This document shows positions 12,096 through 23,746 of a stretch of 64,000 bases of DNA, piece by piece. The first letter of the stretch is position 1. Every line of letters starts with the position of its first letter. The stretch covers positions 20,464,709 through 20,528,708 of the forward strand of contig CM055103.1 of the NCBI GenBank assembly GCA_029204225.1, given 5' to 3'. The position numbers were made by a program, and so were the translations under genes. The notes under the pieces were generated by a model. The model saw only the letters and a program-made list of their open reading frames with translations, was not told where the DNA came from and ran no database searches. The DNA is from Diphasiastrum complanatum (Eukaryota > Streptophyta > Lycopodiopsida > Lycopodiales > Lycopodiaceae).

Positions 12096-12101
12096 GGAGC
12101 C

Positions 12102-12135
<34 letters not shown>

Positions 12136-12417
12136 TGTGGTGAAATGCGGTCCTTTGTGGTGAAATGAGGTCCTTAGCTGTGAAATGGTGTGGTGAAATG
12201 CGGCCCTTAGCGGTGGAATCATGTGGTGTTGGTTATGGTTAGGGATAGGGTGGTGATGGTTACAGTTACAGTTTTATTTTCAGGGTTAGGGTTGAGAGAG
12301 AGAGAAAAAAAAAACTGTAACCCTGAAAATAAAATTGTAACTGTAACCATCACCACCCTATCCCTAACCATAACCAACACCATACCATTTCATCGCTAAG
12401 GATCGCATTTCACCACA

Positions 12418-12496
<79 letters not shown>

Positions 12497-12521
12497 CCGC
12501 TAAGGACCGCATTTCACCGCA

Positions 12522-12604
<83 letters not shown>

Positions 12605-12882
12605 GGGTGTGGAGGTGTTTGCAGTCCCTCCCTTCATCCCGCATAGGGACCACATTTCACCGCACATCTCTATCTGTCTCTATCTGCGGGTGTGGAGGTG
12701 TTTGCGGCCCCTCTCTTCATCCCGCATTTCACCGCTTTTTCACGGCAAAGGACGGCCCATTGGACCGTTGTTGACCCCTCCCAAATGACGGAAAGGAAGT
12801 GTTTGTGTCCCCTCCCTTTCTCCCGCATAGGGACCACATTTAGGCCATTTGTGGTCCTTTAGGCTCTCACGATGCTCGCTCG

Positions 12883-12913
<31 letters not shown>

Positions 12914-13170
12914 AACCCTAACCATGAAAATAAAACTATAATTGTAACCATCACCACCCTATCCCTAACCATAACCAACACCACATCATTGTAACCATCA
13001 CCATCCTATCCCTAACCATAACCAACACCACAAAGGACAGCATTTCACCACACCATTTCACCGCTAAGGACCCCATTTCACCACACATCTCTCTCTCTCC
13101 TTCCGGGTGTCTCTCTCTCTCTACCTCCGGGTGTGGAGGTGTTTGCAGCCCCTCCCTTCATCTCACATAG
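12094..13170. repeat. Element B left interior: CT/GA arrays, hairpin and modules
   Basis: (GA)n at 12094-12132, a large inverted repeat at 12232-12383 and long (CT)n at 12421-12491 and 12523-12602 lie here. A module of about 100-200 bp (GCGGGTGTGGAGGTGTTTGC, then CCCTCCCTTCATCCCGCATA) is at 12601, 12685 and 13128. A TAACC-rich segment (CACCCTATCCCTAACCATAA) is at 12920-13035. No gene. Confidence 0.8.
12232..12383. repeat. Inverted repeat, arms about 60 bp
   Basis: Left arm from TGGTTATGGTTAGGGATAGG to TTTTATTTTCAGGGTTA. Right arm from AACCCTGAAAATAAAATTG to CCTATCCCTAACCATAACCA. A short GA/A-rich loop lies between them. In RNA or single-stranded DNA it would form a long hairpin. Single arms recur at about 12912 and 14480. 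Confidence 0.85.
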
Positions 13171-13174
13171 GGAA

Positions 13175-13327
13175 AAGAACATCTGTTTCATCCGAAGCAT
13201 TCCCATGATTTAGAATTGCAAAGGAGTTACTAGCATCATTAGATGCAATTCAAGAACATCTGTTTCATCCGAAGCATTCCCATGATTTAGAATTGCAAAG
13301 GAGTTACTAGCATCATTAGATGCAATT
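13175..13327. repeat. 77-bp tandem duplication at the end of the RRP1-like cargo
   Basis: The unit AAGAACATCTGTTTCATCCG .. AGATGCAATTC occurs twice with a 77-bp period, nearly identical. It lies at the 3' end of the captured minus-strand gene fragment and is coding-derived (SFAILNHGNASDETDVLE). Confidence 0.85.
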
Positions 13328-14017
13328 GTTGAAACGATTTCCCTGGTTGGAGAAGCAGCATTGACAGGAAAAATTGGGGCTGCTTTACAATAATCTTCAT
13401 GAAGCTGATGGATTAATTTTCTGCTTATCTCACAGGTTGTTGGCGAGGTAGCTAGTTTGAAAATCCTTTGCACAAACAGAAGATTGAACGCCAAATAATT
13501 CATACTGCCTTCGTTATCTTCTTCGTCTCCTTGGATGCTCTAAGCCTCCTCCATTAAAGGTAAAAAGACACTATTCCTTACTCTTCTCAACAGCACCTCA
13601 TCTTCTACTGTGGCGAAAACCTTCCAGAAGGGTTCTAACATCAGTCTGAAAGATAGCGATGACAAAGGGAGGAACTTTCTCAGCTCATCTAGGAACACCT
13701 GTGAAAGGTAGAGACTGATGCCATGAACCGACTGAGAATCTGTTTGCATTAACACCGTTTCTAGGAAACATTCATTGAATTTTTTGATGCTTTCTTTTTT
13801 CCAACACTCTCGTTGCAGAAACCTAAACATCTCGCTTAAGCATGTCTAGATCTTGCCATATCTTTTTCATATCCTTGTCATTTATCTCCTTGCGTCGAGA
13901 AAGCCAAGTTTCAAGGAGAGCCAGGCCCCTTTCACGAGTCTCCTTATCAGGAGAAGACAATTGAGCAGATGGACATGCATCTCTACCATCTCCACCACTA
14001 ATGTGTGTGCCTTCCAT
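13210..14017 (-). pseudogene. Captured fragment of an RRP1/Nop52-like rRNA-processing gene
   Basis: The minus strand reads, in order: the ATG at 14017-14015; ERGLALLETWLSRRKEINDK; DMKKIWQDLDMLK; then after a frame change near 13830, FLQRECWKKESIKKFNECFL, LSQVFLDELRKFLPL and VLLRRVRNSVFLPLMEEA; a TAG at 13542-13540; and, still in the same frame, YLAFNLLFVQRIFKLATSP and NRKL-like SRKLIHQLHEDY. This order resembles plant homologues of yeast Rrp1 / human Nop52, nucleolar proteins of large-subunit rRNA processing. About 60-75 residues usually found between KKIW and the FYxLxRxFL block are missing, so an internal deletion or exon loss occurred. With the deletion, the frame change and the stop it should be non-functional. 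It lies between repeat modules inside element B, so it is best read as captured cargo. Confidence 0.7.
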
Positions 14018-14039
14018 ACTTGAATTTCGTTTTCTCGTT

Positions 14040-15390
<1,351 letters not shown>

Positions 15391-15462
15391 CCCCAATCTA
15401 AAACATCTTTTTCTCAAACAGTTGTTACATCCATCTCTGCCTCAGTTCAAAAACTTGGTTAA

Positions 15463-16260
15463 ATGATCATCTATAATATTGACAATACAACGATAGATGA
15501 AAAAGTCCAAACACTTCAATACTTGACAACTTGGCTTCAACACGCCATCTCCTTTAAAAATTTTATGTCAATTCAAGCTATTAATATTGCCGTTAATGGA
15601 TTCACCGGTAATTTAAAATACTGGTGGGAACATGTAGATCCCGATCTCAAACAGACTCGGATCTATCAAGCAGCCAATCCCACTTCTCGATTGATTGAAG
15701 CCGTCTATGCTGAATTCGTAGGAAGCCTTACAGATGAAGTTATAAAAGCACAAGAAGCCTTTAATCGTACTCAATTGTGCGATATAAATAGTATACAGGA
15801 ATTTCTCGACTACTATATCCATCTGATTTACCGCTTCCATGGATCTCATAACAAAGCAATAAAACTTGCAAGTCACTCAACTTCACCTCAAATCTCTGTA
15901 CATAACACTCTTGCAACTGATCTCGCTGAAGATCCTTATCAATCTACCATTGACCATATCCCTTAAATTCAAGGTCTGTTTTCCCCTGTACAAAGACCAT
16001 CCTCTGTACCTTCCCCTACTCCATCAGAAGAAGCCATTTTGCAAGAAGCAGCAAGTGCAATCGACAACATTGCATTATTTTCAGCTCATAATCCTCTTTG
16101 GCAGCTCAAAGTGCAACAACAACACTATTTGATCCAAACAAGAGCAAATATTCCTATCTCTTCTCGAGAAACTTTTACTGTAAATATCGGTATTACTATG
16201 TAGCCGCCTCCTGGGTATCTCTTTCATGTACAAACAGTTCATCAACTTAGACTCTCTCAT
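15463..16260 (+). pseudogene. Gag/coat-like fragment with possible dUTPase-like tail
   Basis: An ORF at 15463-15966 contains LTTWLQHAISFKNFMSIQAI and VNGFTGNLKYWWEHV. The pattern GFTGxLKxWWxxV resembles capsid/gag regions of plant pararetroviruses (Caulimoviridae) and related retroelement polyproteins. After a TAA at 15964-15966 the same frame stays open: EEAILQEAASAID, then RANIPISSRETFTVNIGITM, a TAG, and PPPGYLFHVQT. That block recalls the dUTPase pattern (conserved Gly then PPGxxxxv), which some such polyproteins carry. It is broken by two stops, lacks reverse transcriptase and lies inside element B, so it is a dead fragment. A gypsy origin is equally possible. Confidence 0.4.
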
Positions 16261-16473
16261 ACTCTCTTCCTTTGCTTCAAGCATATACTATGTCTCAACA
16301 GATTTTCATTCATTTACTTAATAAGTCTCGAGCATTATATATGATCCAGAAAAAAGAAATTGTAGCTGAGATTATGTTTGTTCCCATTCCAAAGATACAG
16401 TTGCATAGAGTGACAAAACAAATTGTAGATTCAATCGCTCAGAATATTATTCTGCTGGATCGCTCTCTCTTAG

Positions 16474-16474
<1 letters not shown>

Positions 16475-16565
<91 letters not shown>

Positions 16566-16933
16566 GGTTCTCACGGTTCCTATGTGGCATAAATGCTCTC
16601 ACTCACGATTCTCACGGTCTCTGTGCAACCTTAATGCTTTGAACAAACGGCAAACTGCATGCAAGGGTCTCGCCGGTGACTACAAACGGTCTGAATGAAG
16701 GAAACGATGCTCTCTCTCTCTCTCTGATGCTCTCTTTCTCTTACACCGTAAAGGATCCCATTTTGACCACATAGGACCGCATTTCATCGCAAAGGACCAC
16801 AAAGTCAATGATTGTGGTCACATATGAAGCACTATCACAAAGTCTCGCCTATGCTCCAAAGAATTGAACGAACCGCAAACCGCATGCAAGGGTCTTGTCG
16901 ATGACTACAAACGGTTTGAACGAATGAAACGAT

Positions 16934-16997
<64 letters not shown>

Positions 16998-17163
16998 GGT
17001 TCTCACGGTCCCTATGCGGCCTAAATGTTCTGAATGAAGTGAATGAATCTTAACCCACCATAAAGTCTTGCTTATGGTCTGAACGAACCGCAAACCAGAT
17101 GCAAGGGTCTCGCCTATCTATGGCTACACACGATCTCGCCTACAACTACATTTGCCTACATAT

Positions 17164-17257
<94 letters not shown>

Positions 17258-17369
17258 TATCTACACATTGCACAAAGCACACTGCTTGAAGAAACAATCT
17301 GAACAATCCATGAAGATTATTGAATAGCATGCAGGCTGGCTGGACCGCTCTCTCTCAGATTCTGCTGGA

Positions 17370-17462
<93 letters not shown>

Positions 17463-17476
17463 TGATCTCTCTAGAG

Positions 17477-17549
<73 letters not shown>

Positions 17550-17695
17550 ACGGTTCTCACGGTTCCTATGCGGCGTAAATGCTCTCACTTACGGTTCTCA
17601 CGGTCCCAGTGCGGCGTTAATGCTCTGCCCTAAACTCTAAACCGCATGCAAGGGTCTCGCCTTCGACTACATACGGTCTGAACGAAGGTAACGAT

Positions 17696-17754
<59 letters not shown>

Positions 17755-17761
17755 TGCTCTC
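16475..17761. repeat. Element B right interior: CT arrays and partial TIR copy
   Basis: Long (CT)n tracts lie at about 16480-16527 (followed by (CA)n to 16560), 16934-16994, 17163-17227 (followed by CA), 17371-17460, 17480-17545 and 17695-17751. Between them, 16741-16930 repeats part of the right terminal repeat (GGATCCCATTTTGACC .. AAGTCTCGCCTATGCTC) in the same orientation, so the terminal repeat was partly duplicated inward. No gene. Confidence 0.85.
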
Positions 17762-18189
17762 TCTCTCTCATACCGCAAAGGATCCCATTTTGACTGCATA
17801 CAACCGCATTTCATCGCAGAGGATCGCAAAGTCAACGATTGCGGTCACATACGAAGCACAATTGCAAAGTCTCGCCTATGCTCTGAATGAAGTGAATGAA
17901 CCTCAACTGCACTGTAAAGTATTTCTTACGGTCTGAACAAAGTGAACGAACCGCAAACCGCACTGCAAGGGCCTTGCCTATGGCTACATACGATCTGAAC
18001 GAAGGCATAGGGACCGCATTTAGGCCGTATAAGGATCGCCACGTAAGGACCGCATTTAGGTCGCATAGGGACCACAACCACCTAGATCAAAAAAATCATC
18101 GTCCATCAATAAAATACTGAATTTCCAAATCATCGGCCACCACCTAGATCGGCTGCCATTGCCCGTCAACGACGGGCACTCACAACTAG
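17762..18189 (-). repeat. Right long terminal inverted repeat of element B
   Basis: Reverse complement of 11714-12095 with scattered substitutions and small indels. It ends with the hairpin GCCCGTCAACGACGGGC and CACTCACAACTAG, followed by (TA)n. Confidence 0.85.
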
Positions 18190-18268
18190 TATATATACAA
18201 ATACATACATATATATGTATATATACATAATACATACATATATATATATATATATATACATATATATA

Positions 18269-18310
18269 CTAGTAAAGAGTGCCCGTCATTGACGGGCAAG
18301 GGACGGCCGG
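18269..18310. repeat. Left-type end of a third TIR family member (C)
   Basis: After 79 bp of TA-rich repeat following element B, CTAGTAAAGAGTGCCCG, a three-base loop, then GACGGGCAAGGGACGG restarts the family end in left orientation. No matching right end was found downstream in the window, so the copy is truncated or its right end is diverged. Its interior may include the exon-like pieces at 19.0-20.2 kb. Confidence 0.65.
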
Positions 18311-19090
18311 GTGGTCGGCAATTTGGGTGACAAGATCACTCACACTCAGCAGTGCGGAGAACAGAGATAAGAGAGAATAACTCACAGAACTCTATTCACT
18401 TCTTCAATCTCTTACATAAGCATAAACTCTTCTCTCTCGATGATTGAGACTAAAGTGTGAGATCTATATGTGTTCTACGGGGCGAACAAACACACCTCTA
18501 AAACAATAGGTGTGTCGCTCCTGCGAAAGAGTCTAGTTAACAATTAGATTGAAAATATGTTCAACTATGCCATAGGAGGTATACTTAACTATGAGTTAAA
18601 GTTACTCTAGTTTAACATTTCTTTTCGTATCTAGTCATTTCGTATGGACGACCTAGTAAAGGTTATCCAAGACAATGTCTTTTCCTTTTAAAGGTCTTGC
18701 CCTTAATTACAAGGCAAATACTTAGGAGATATATTCCCGAAAAATGACTTGGGCCTCTTCATGATTTATACTTAACCAGCTCATATCTTCATTTTCGAGT
18801 ATATCATGCCATATTTATGGAAGCCAAGGATCACAACTAGAAAACTCTGTGTTTATCCACGTAGAGTATCCACGCGAGACCCGACTCCAAGCATAGTTGC
18901 ACAGAATCGCGATTCTGGGACTGGACGTTTCAGAAATCTCAGAAACGCGATTCTCCCCCCAGAATCGCATAAAAAAAATTCAATAAATTAAAAATAACAA
19001 TTTCCAGCACCTCTTCACGGCCAGAATCGCGCCAAGAGTCATTTGCACAAGTAAATATTAAAAAGTTTCCAATCCCACGACCATTTCATC
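18311..19090. other. No gene; hAT-type terminus at 18892
   Basis: Sequence 18311-18890 carries no recognisable gene. At 18892, CATAGTTGCACAGAATCGCG followed by palindromic GAATCGCG / GAAACGCG motifs and the shared block CACCTCTTCACGGCCAGAAT (19007) matches one end of the hAT family at 21516 and 33012-36915. No opposite end follows nearby. Confidence 0.55.
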
Positions 19091-19093
19091 CCC

Positions 19094-19310
19094 GCAGTGT
19101 GCCAAATTCAGAAAGAGAATGAGAAGCTTAGGATGAGATTGACAAATTATAGTCCACAAAATCTTGGGGGTCATGAATAGATAGGCGATTTGATAGTGAT
19201 GGAAGCGTTTGGCAACTACTCTAATGAAGTGGGCCATTCAAGAGCAGTGTGCCAAATTCAGAAAGAGAATGAGAAGCTTAGGATGAGATTGACAAATTAT
19301 AGTCCACAAA
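19094..19310 (+). pseudogene. Duplicated exon-like fragment (coiled-coil-like)
   Basis: A 67-bp sequence occurs twice in direct orientation (19094-19160 and 19244-19310). Each copy starts at an acceptor-like GCAG and reads CQIQKENEKLRMRLTNYSPQ, which is coil-like in charge and heptad feel. The 83 bp between the copies is part of a 71-bp inverted repeat with 20174-20244. I do not recognise the gene. Confidence 0.4.
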
Positions 19311-19529
19311 TTCCAAGATTGACTAGGTCTTTACAATATGCACAATCAAAATGTTTCCTCTCACTATTTTCTAAATTTTTTATACACACACACACACACA
19401 CATATATGTATATATATATATATATATATGTTTCTCCCCACGATCTATCTTTCAATTGGTTTTCTTTTTAGAGGAAAACATAAATTAATGAAATACTTTC
19501 TCATAAAACAATACCAATAAATGGCTCAC

Positions 19530-19614
19530 CAGGTTGTGAGTGTGCAATATTGTTGGACAAAAGCTCCAACACATGCGATTGTGTTCCAGACTCCAGTCCT
19601 GGAAATGTTGTAGC
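19530..19614 (-). pseudogene. Exon-like fragment with splice borders
   Basis: Minus strand: acceptor GTGCAG, then 85 bp reading ATTFPGLESGTQSHVLELLS to HSQP, then donor GTGAG. The open phase and both borders fit a real internal exon. Family not recognised. Confidence 0.4.
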
Positions 19615-19831
19615 CTGCACGCGCAATATGGAACAAATATTAGTATCAATAAAGAATTCCTTGCCATAATTCTGATTACCTGTTACAAACGTTAGCCTTT
19701 TACAGAAGAATACGTCAAGAAAATGCTTCCTATGATTTGAAATCCATACACATTACAGAAATTTACTAAGATCTTTTTTGCATGCTGCAGCTACCTTAAT
19801 GTCATTTTCATTGAAATTATGTGTTTTGCAG

Positions 19832-19891
19832 GACAGGATCAGAGATGATATAAGGAAAACAACTGATTCACCAAAGCAAAAAAGCTTGAAG
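19832..19891 (+). pseudogene. Exon-like fragment with splice borders
   Basis: Plus strand: TTTTGCAG, then 60 bp in phase reading DRIRDDIRKTTDSPKQKSLK, then GTATAA. It has the opposite orientation to the exon-like piece at 19530-19614, consistent with a rearranged host-gene fragment. Family not recognised. Confidence 0.35.
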
Positions 19892-21515
19892 GTATAAAGA
19901 AAGTTCAACAAGGCCCATGTTTTTTGCATTGGATTCGTGACTGGAGCATTGGAGAATGCACAGAAAACACGTATATTGTCGTCACGCCCGTCTCAATCAA
20001 TTCTATTGTGTCTTGAAAATTTATGTTAAGCTTACAAGAGCGAAAATTGACATTAGGTCAAGTTCTCACTCATCTGTCAATTAGGTCAAGTTCTCACTCA
20101 TCTGTGAAAAACGATGACTCCTGAAATTTATAGGCTATCTGTGATGCCGCGAAAATGTTAAATATTGAATATCAATGGCCCACTTCATTAGAGTAGTTGC
20201 CAAACGCTTCCATCACTATCAAATCGCCTATCTATTCATGACCCGTCCCAACAACACCCTAACTTTTTACTTGTCTCAAATATACTCCACCCACTTTATG
20301 GAGGTCCTTGCATCTAGAACCTTTGACCTATACTGGACAGTTCCAATTTTTTACATCTATCCTAAACCCTAAACCAAAAAGATGTTTTCCATAGTTTTTT
20401 TTCCAACACAATCAGACCTCTTACCAACACAAATGAGGAATAAGTTGCCCTTCATCATTTGTGTATGTAAGCATAAACTTGCATGTGCCATTGTGAGATT
20501 TGGAGAGAGAAACGAGCCATGAGTGATTTTACCAATGCTACCTTTGTGCATGCTCTATCACACAAGATGCCAACTTGGCCAATAACATTAGGTTACTGTG
20601 CATACTATAACTTTGAAACTGTAACTAGTCTAGTTACGACATTTCATATACTAATCATTGTTGCAGAATAATGCCTATATATTGTTACAAAGATGCCTGT
20701 CAAAGCGATGACTCCATCATTGATGATTGTCAGTAGATTAGTGTATTGGCAGCCTAAGTTTATCTCCTTACAGTCCCACAGAAAGTAGCCTTTATTTGAA
20801 CTGTATGTGGGTCGGATTTCTAATTACAAAGGGTCGGATTTATACACTGGGTTGGATTTATACAAAGGGTCAGATTTATTAGACCGAATCCGATACGATC
20901 CAGGGTCAAAGACGCCCGGATAAATTAGACCCGACCAAAATTTGGTGAGCATTCAACTGCAAAAAATCATTTGTGACAACAATTTTGAATCATAGCTAAC
21001 ATCATCAACGTACTCATGAAATATGAAATAGCAAAATGCAATGTAAAATCGGAAAATCATAAATACTTCAAATCATGAGGTGAGAATAGAAATTCACTCA
21101 TTATTTTCCACCCAATCTTACTTTATGACAATTTCTCATTTTAAACATTCACAACGCAAATACCAAGCAAGGCATTTGTGCTATAAAAAGAATGCTCTTG
21201 TTGATTCAAACTTCTATTATCGTAATATTGTTTGCTATGCATTAGTCTTGGGTTTGATAAATTTACTTGTTTTACATCCTACTTACCTACTTTTCAAGCA
21301 TGCCTTTTCAAGGCAGTTTCCCTTATTCATGCCCAAATTATTGAATACATTTAGAATCACTATGTCATTACCAGGTAGATGCCACCACACAACCGTTTCA
21401 ATATTTTCAATTTGAAATAGTTATTTTTTTTAAGAACTGAAAATCGATAAGTAGTGAAGCGATAACGAGTTTTTGAACATATTCACTAGGCAAGTTGCTG
21501 CTTATTGGTTTCAAC
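19892..21515. other. No gene recognised
   Basis: It holds the second arm of a 71-bp inverted repeat (20174-20244 against 19168-19238). At 20810-20930 there is a degenerate repeat of about 23 bp (GGGTCGGATTTATACAAA). Otherwise nothing stands out. Confidence 0.6.
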
Positions 21516-22227
21516 CATAGTTGCACAGAATCGCGTTTCTGGGAGGAGACGTTTCGAAAACCGCATTTCTGAAAAACGCGTTTCTCCTCCCAGAATTGCA
21601 AAAAAAAAAAAAAACAATTTGGAAAAATAGCTTATGGCTGAAATTTTTTTAGGGAATCAATGGTCAAACGAGCGTTTTGCCTCTCAGAAGTGCAGTAGAT
21701 GGGTAACAAACAGATCTTATTTTGAATAGCTATTTAGTTGTTATTTGCTCTGGTTTTCAATGAATGCTCAGGGAATTCAGGAGGCGGTAGCCCCCCGAGA
21801 AACAGGGGGTCCGGGGGGCGGTAGCCCCCCGGTGGGGGGTTTGGGGGGCCACGCCCCCCAACGGCAAGGTCCGGGGGCTGCCGGTAGACCCCGGCCCCAA
21901 CGGTAAGGCCTCTTCATGACTTGGCCTTCCAACTCCTTGAGCAAAAACACACTTACTAGGACCATCTGTGATCGTAACATACAAGCTAGAGGTTAGTTTT
22001 GAATTTTTACCCTTGACAAAACCCAACATGGATTAATGCACCTGAACTGGACCATCCTGCACCCGAAACAGTCGGCAAATTACACAGTAATTATGCTCTT
22101 AATTAGAGCTTTCACCTGATACCCATATTGCACAAAAAAAAACCAAATTTTTTTTTTTTTAAACAAACGTTTCTGAAAAAAAATTCCATATTTCCAAAAT
22201 GCGTTTCAGAAACGCAGTGCAACTATG
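21516..22227. mobile_element. Non-autonomous hAT-like element, 712 bp
   Basis: The left tip CATAGTTGCACAGAATCGCG and the right tip GCAGTGCAACTATG are inverted over the first 12-13 bp. The flanking 8-mers are GTTTCAAC (21508-21515) and GTTTTAAG (22228-22235), a 6/8 match of hAT target-duplication size. The block TGCACCTGAACTGGACCATC at 22038-22057 recurs near 31780 and, reversed, near 33200 inside the transposase-bearing element at 33012-36915, so all are one family. No coding sequence. The interior has a G/C-block segment at 21777-21905. Confidence 0.75.
21777..21905. repeat. G/C-block palindromic segment
   Basis: Repeated GGGGGG / CCCCCC blocks (GGGGGGCGGTAGCCCCCCGG, GGGGGGCCACGCCCCCC) make several short hairpins and potential quadruplex tracts, in sharp contrast to the AT-rich surroundings. 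Confidence 0.85.
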
Positions 22228-23520
22228 GTTTTAAGTTATCATTGAAAAAATTGTATCGTTGAAACTTTTATATAAGGGCTACAAAACAAATATTAATGCT
22301 ACTTGGGACTGTCCTCAAGACCTAGCTTCCTTTTTTCCAACAATAGCATCTGCTTATTCTGTCATTCCTCTTCATGAAGGGTAGAACGCATTTACAACAA
22401 ACCAGCCCCAGAGGCCAAATATACAATAAAATAAAAAACTTGTGGTCCAAGATTCCAAGGAACATTCTTGAGCCTCCAAGACTGTCCTCTCATCAAGGAT
22501 TCAAGCCTGCATTGCTACTAACACCAGTATAAGAGAGCTTGAAAGCATTGGACATACTTTGATCACCTGCATTGTCTTCTTCGACAGATGTATTAAAAAC
22601 ATAATTCCTCGCTAGCTCTATGTTTGCACATTAGACTTTCCAAAAAGATTTAAATATAGACACATGGAATGAAGCCAGCACATTTAGCTCATCATGAAAA
22701 AAGAGTCATTGTATTTGTCACATGGCTTCTACTACCCTGATATGTTGAAAGCACAAGTCATACATGCCAAATATGTGCCTATATGCATATAATTCAGATA
22801 GTCAATGTTTCTTATCTCTGAACTAAAGAGCAAATCTAACTGATAGCAAGAGTATATATCAGAGTATTGCTGCTCTTCTAGTGCGTTTTCTTATGAAAAT
22901 CAGCAATTATTTAGCACCCGATGAAGAAAATAAGTACAGATTTGAATAAGTCTTATACTATTGAGTTCCCATGTGAGGAGTATGTCTTCAATTAAGTTCT
23001 AGTAGAGATTTTGATGTTTCACTTCATGGACCTCAAACAATAGCTTTGTAGAATGGTGGGTAAAACTTCATGTGCAGCTGTTTTTCTGTGCCAGTTTACC
23101 TCCAGCTTTTCCAAGGTCCAGCCATATACATTGAATTCAGTCTACATGAGCAGATTCAATAGTAGAAGGTGCAAGATGAATTCATCCACTGAAAAGTAGT
23201 CAAAAGAACTCCATTTTGCAATATTGCCAGGGCTGGATGCTAACTGCAGAATAAACACATTAAATTTCAACTAAGTTCCTGGTCACATGACAACCAGATA
23301 TTACAGAACTTCTAAACTACAAAAAGTGAAAACAGCAATAAGAATCACAAGACCACCTCTTAACTGTTATCAGATAATTGCTTCACTTTCCCAAAAATTT
23401 TGAAGGTTTTGAGCTGCAACTCTGAAGCTGATCCTATGTTCTCTAAATGGATAGATTTACCCAAAGTGATGAGGTAATTCAAGTAGAAGAACAGCGAAGT
23501 GTTGACAGCTTCACTTTTTC
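22228..23520. other. 3' flank of the methyltransferase gene
   Basis: No coding sequence recognised. Being just downstream of the stop codon at 23523-23521 (minus strand), the right-hand part presumably includes the 3' UTR, but I cannot place a poly(A) site. Confidence 0.5.
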
Positions 23521-23746
23521 TTAAATGTCAGCTTCTTTTTGCTTGGGAGGGAGTACATAATAGTGCAATAGCTTACAATCCACACCACCAACTGTAAGAT
23601 GCCACTTTTTGTCTGACTTCAGCTGCAAATCCTGAGTTGCGTTTGCATTGCCACTAAGGACATAAACATCCGCTCTAGTACAAGATCGCTTCAAGAATTT
23701 ACCGAGTGCAGTCCAGGTGCAGGCTATCCACTCACTGTCATGAGCG
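23521..23746 (-). CDS. Methyltransferase exon 3 (C-terminal)
   Basis: Acceptor TTTGCAG at 23753-23747. The first base completes a Ser codon split with exon 2, then [20 protein letters not shown] and [20 protein letters not shown] follow, ending KEADI and TAA at 23523-23521. It corresponds to the last helix/strand part of the Rossmann methyltransferase fold. Confidence 0.85.

Noticed and set aside
12920-13035. TAACCCTAACC-like runs as telomeric repeat
   Set aside because: The unit is part of a longer module (ATCACCACCCTATCCCTAACC) and not a regular telomere heptamer.
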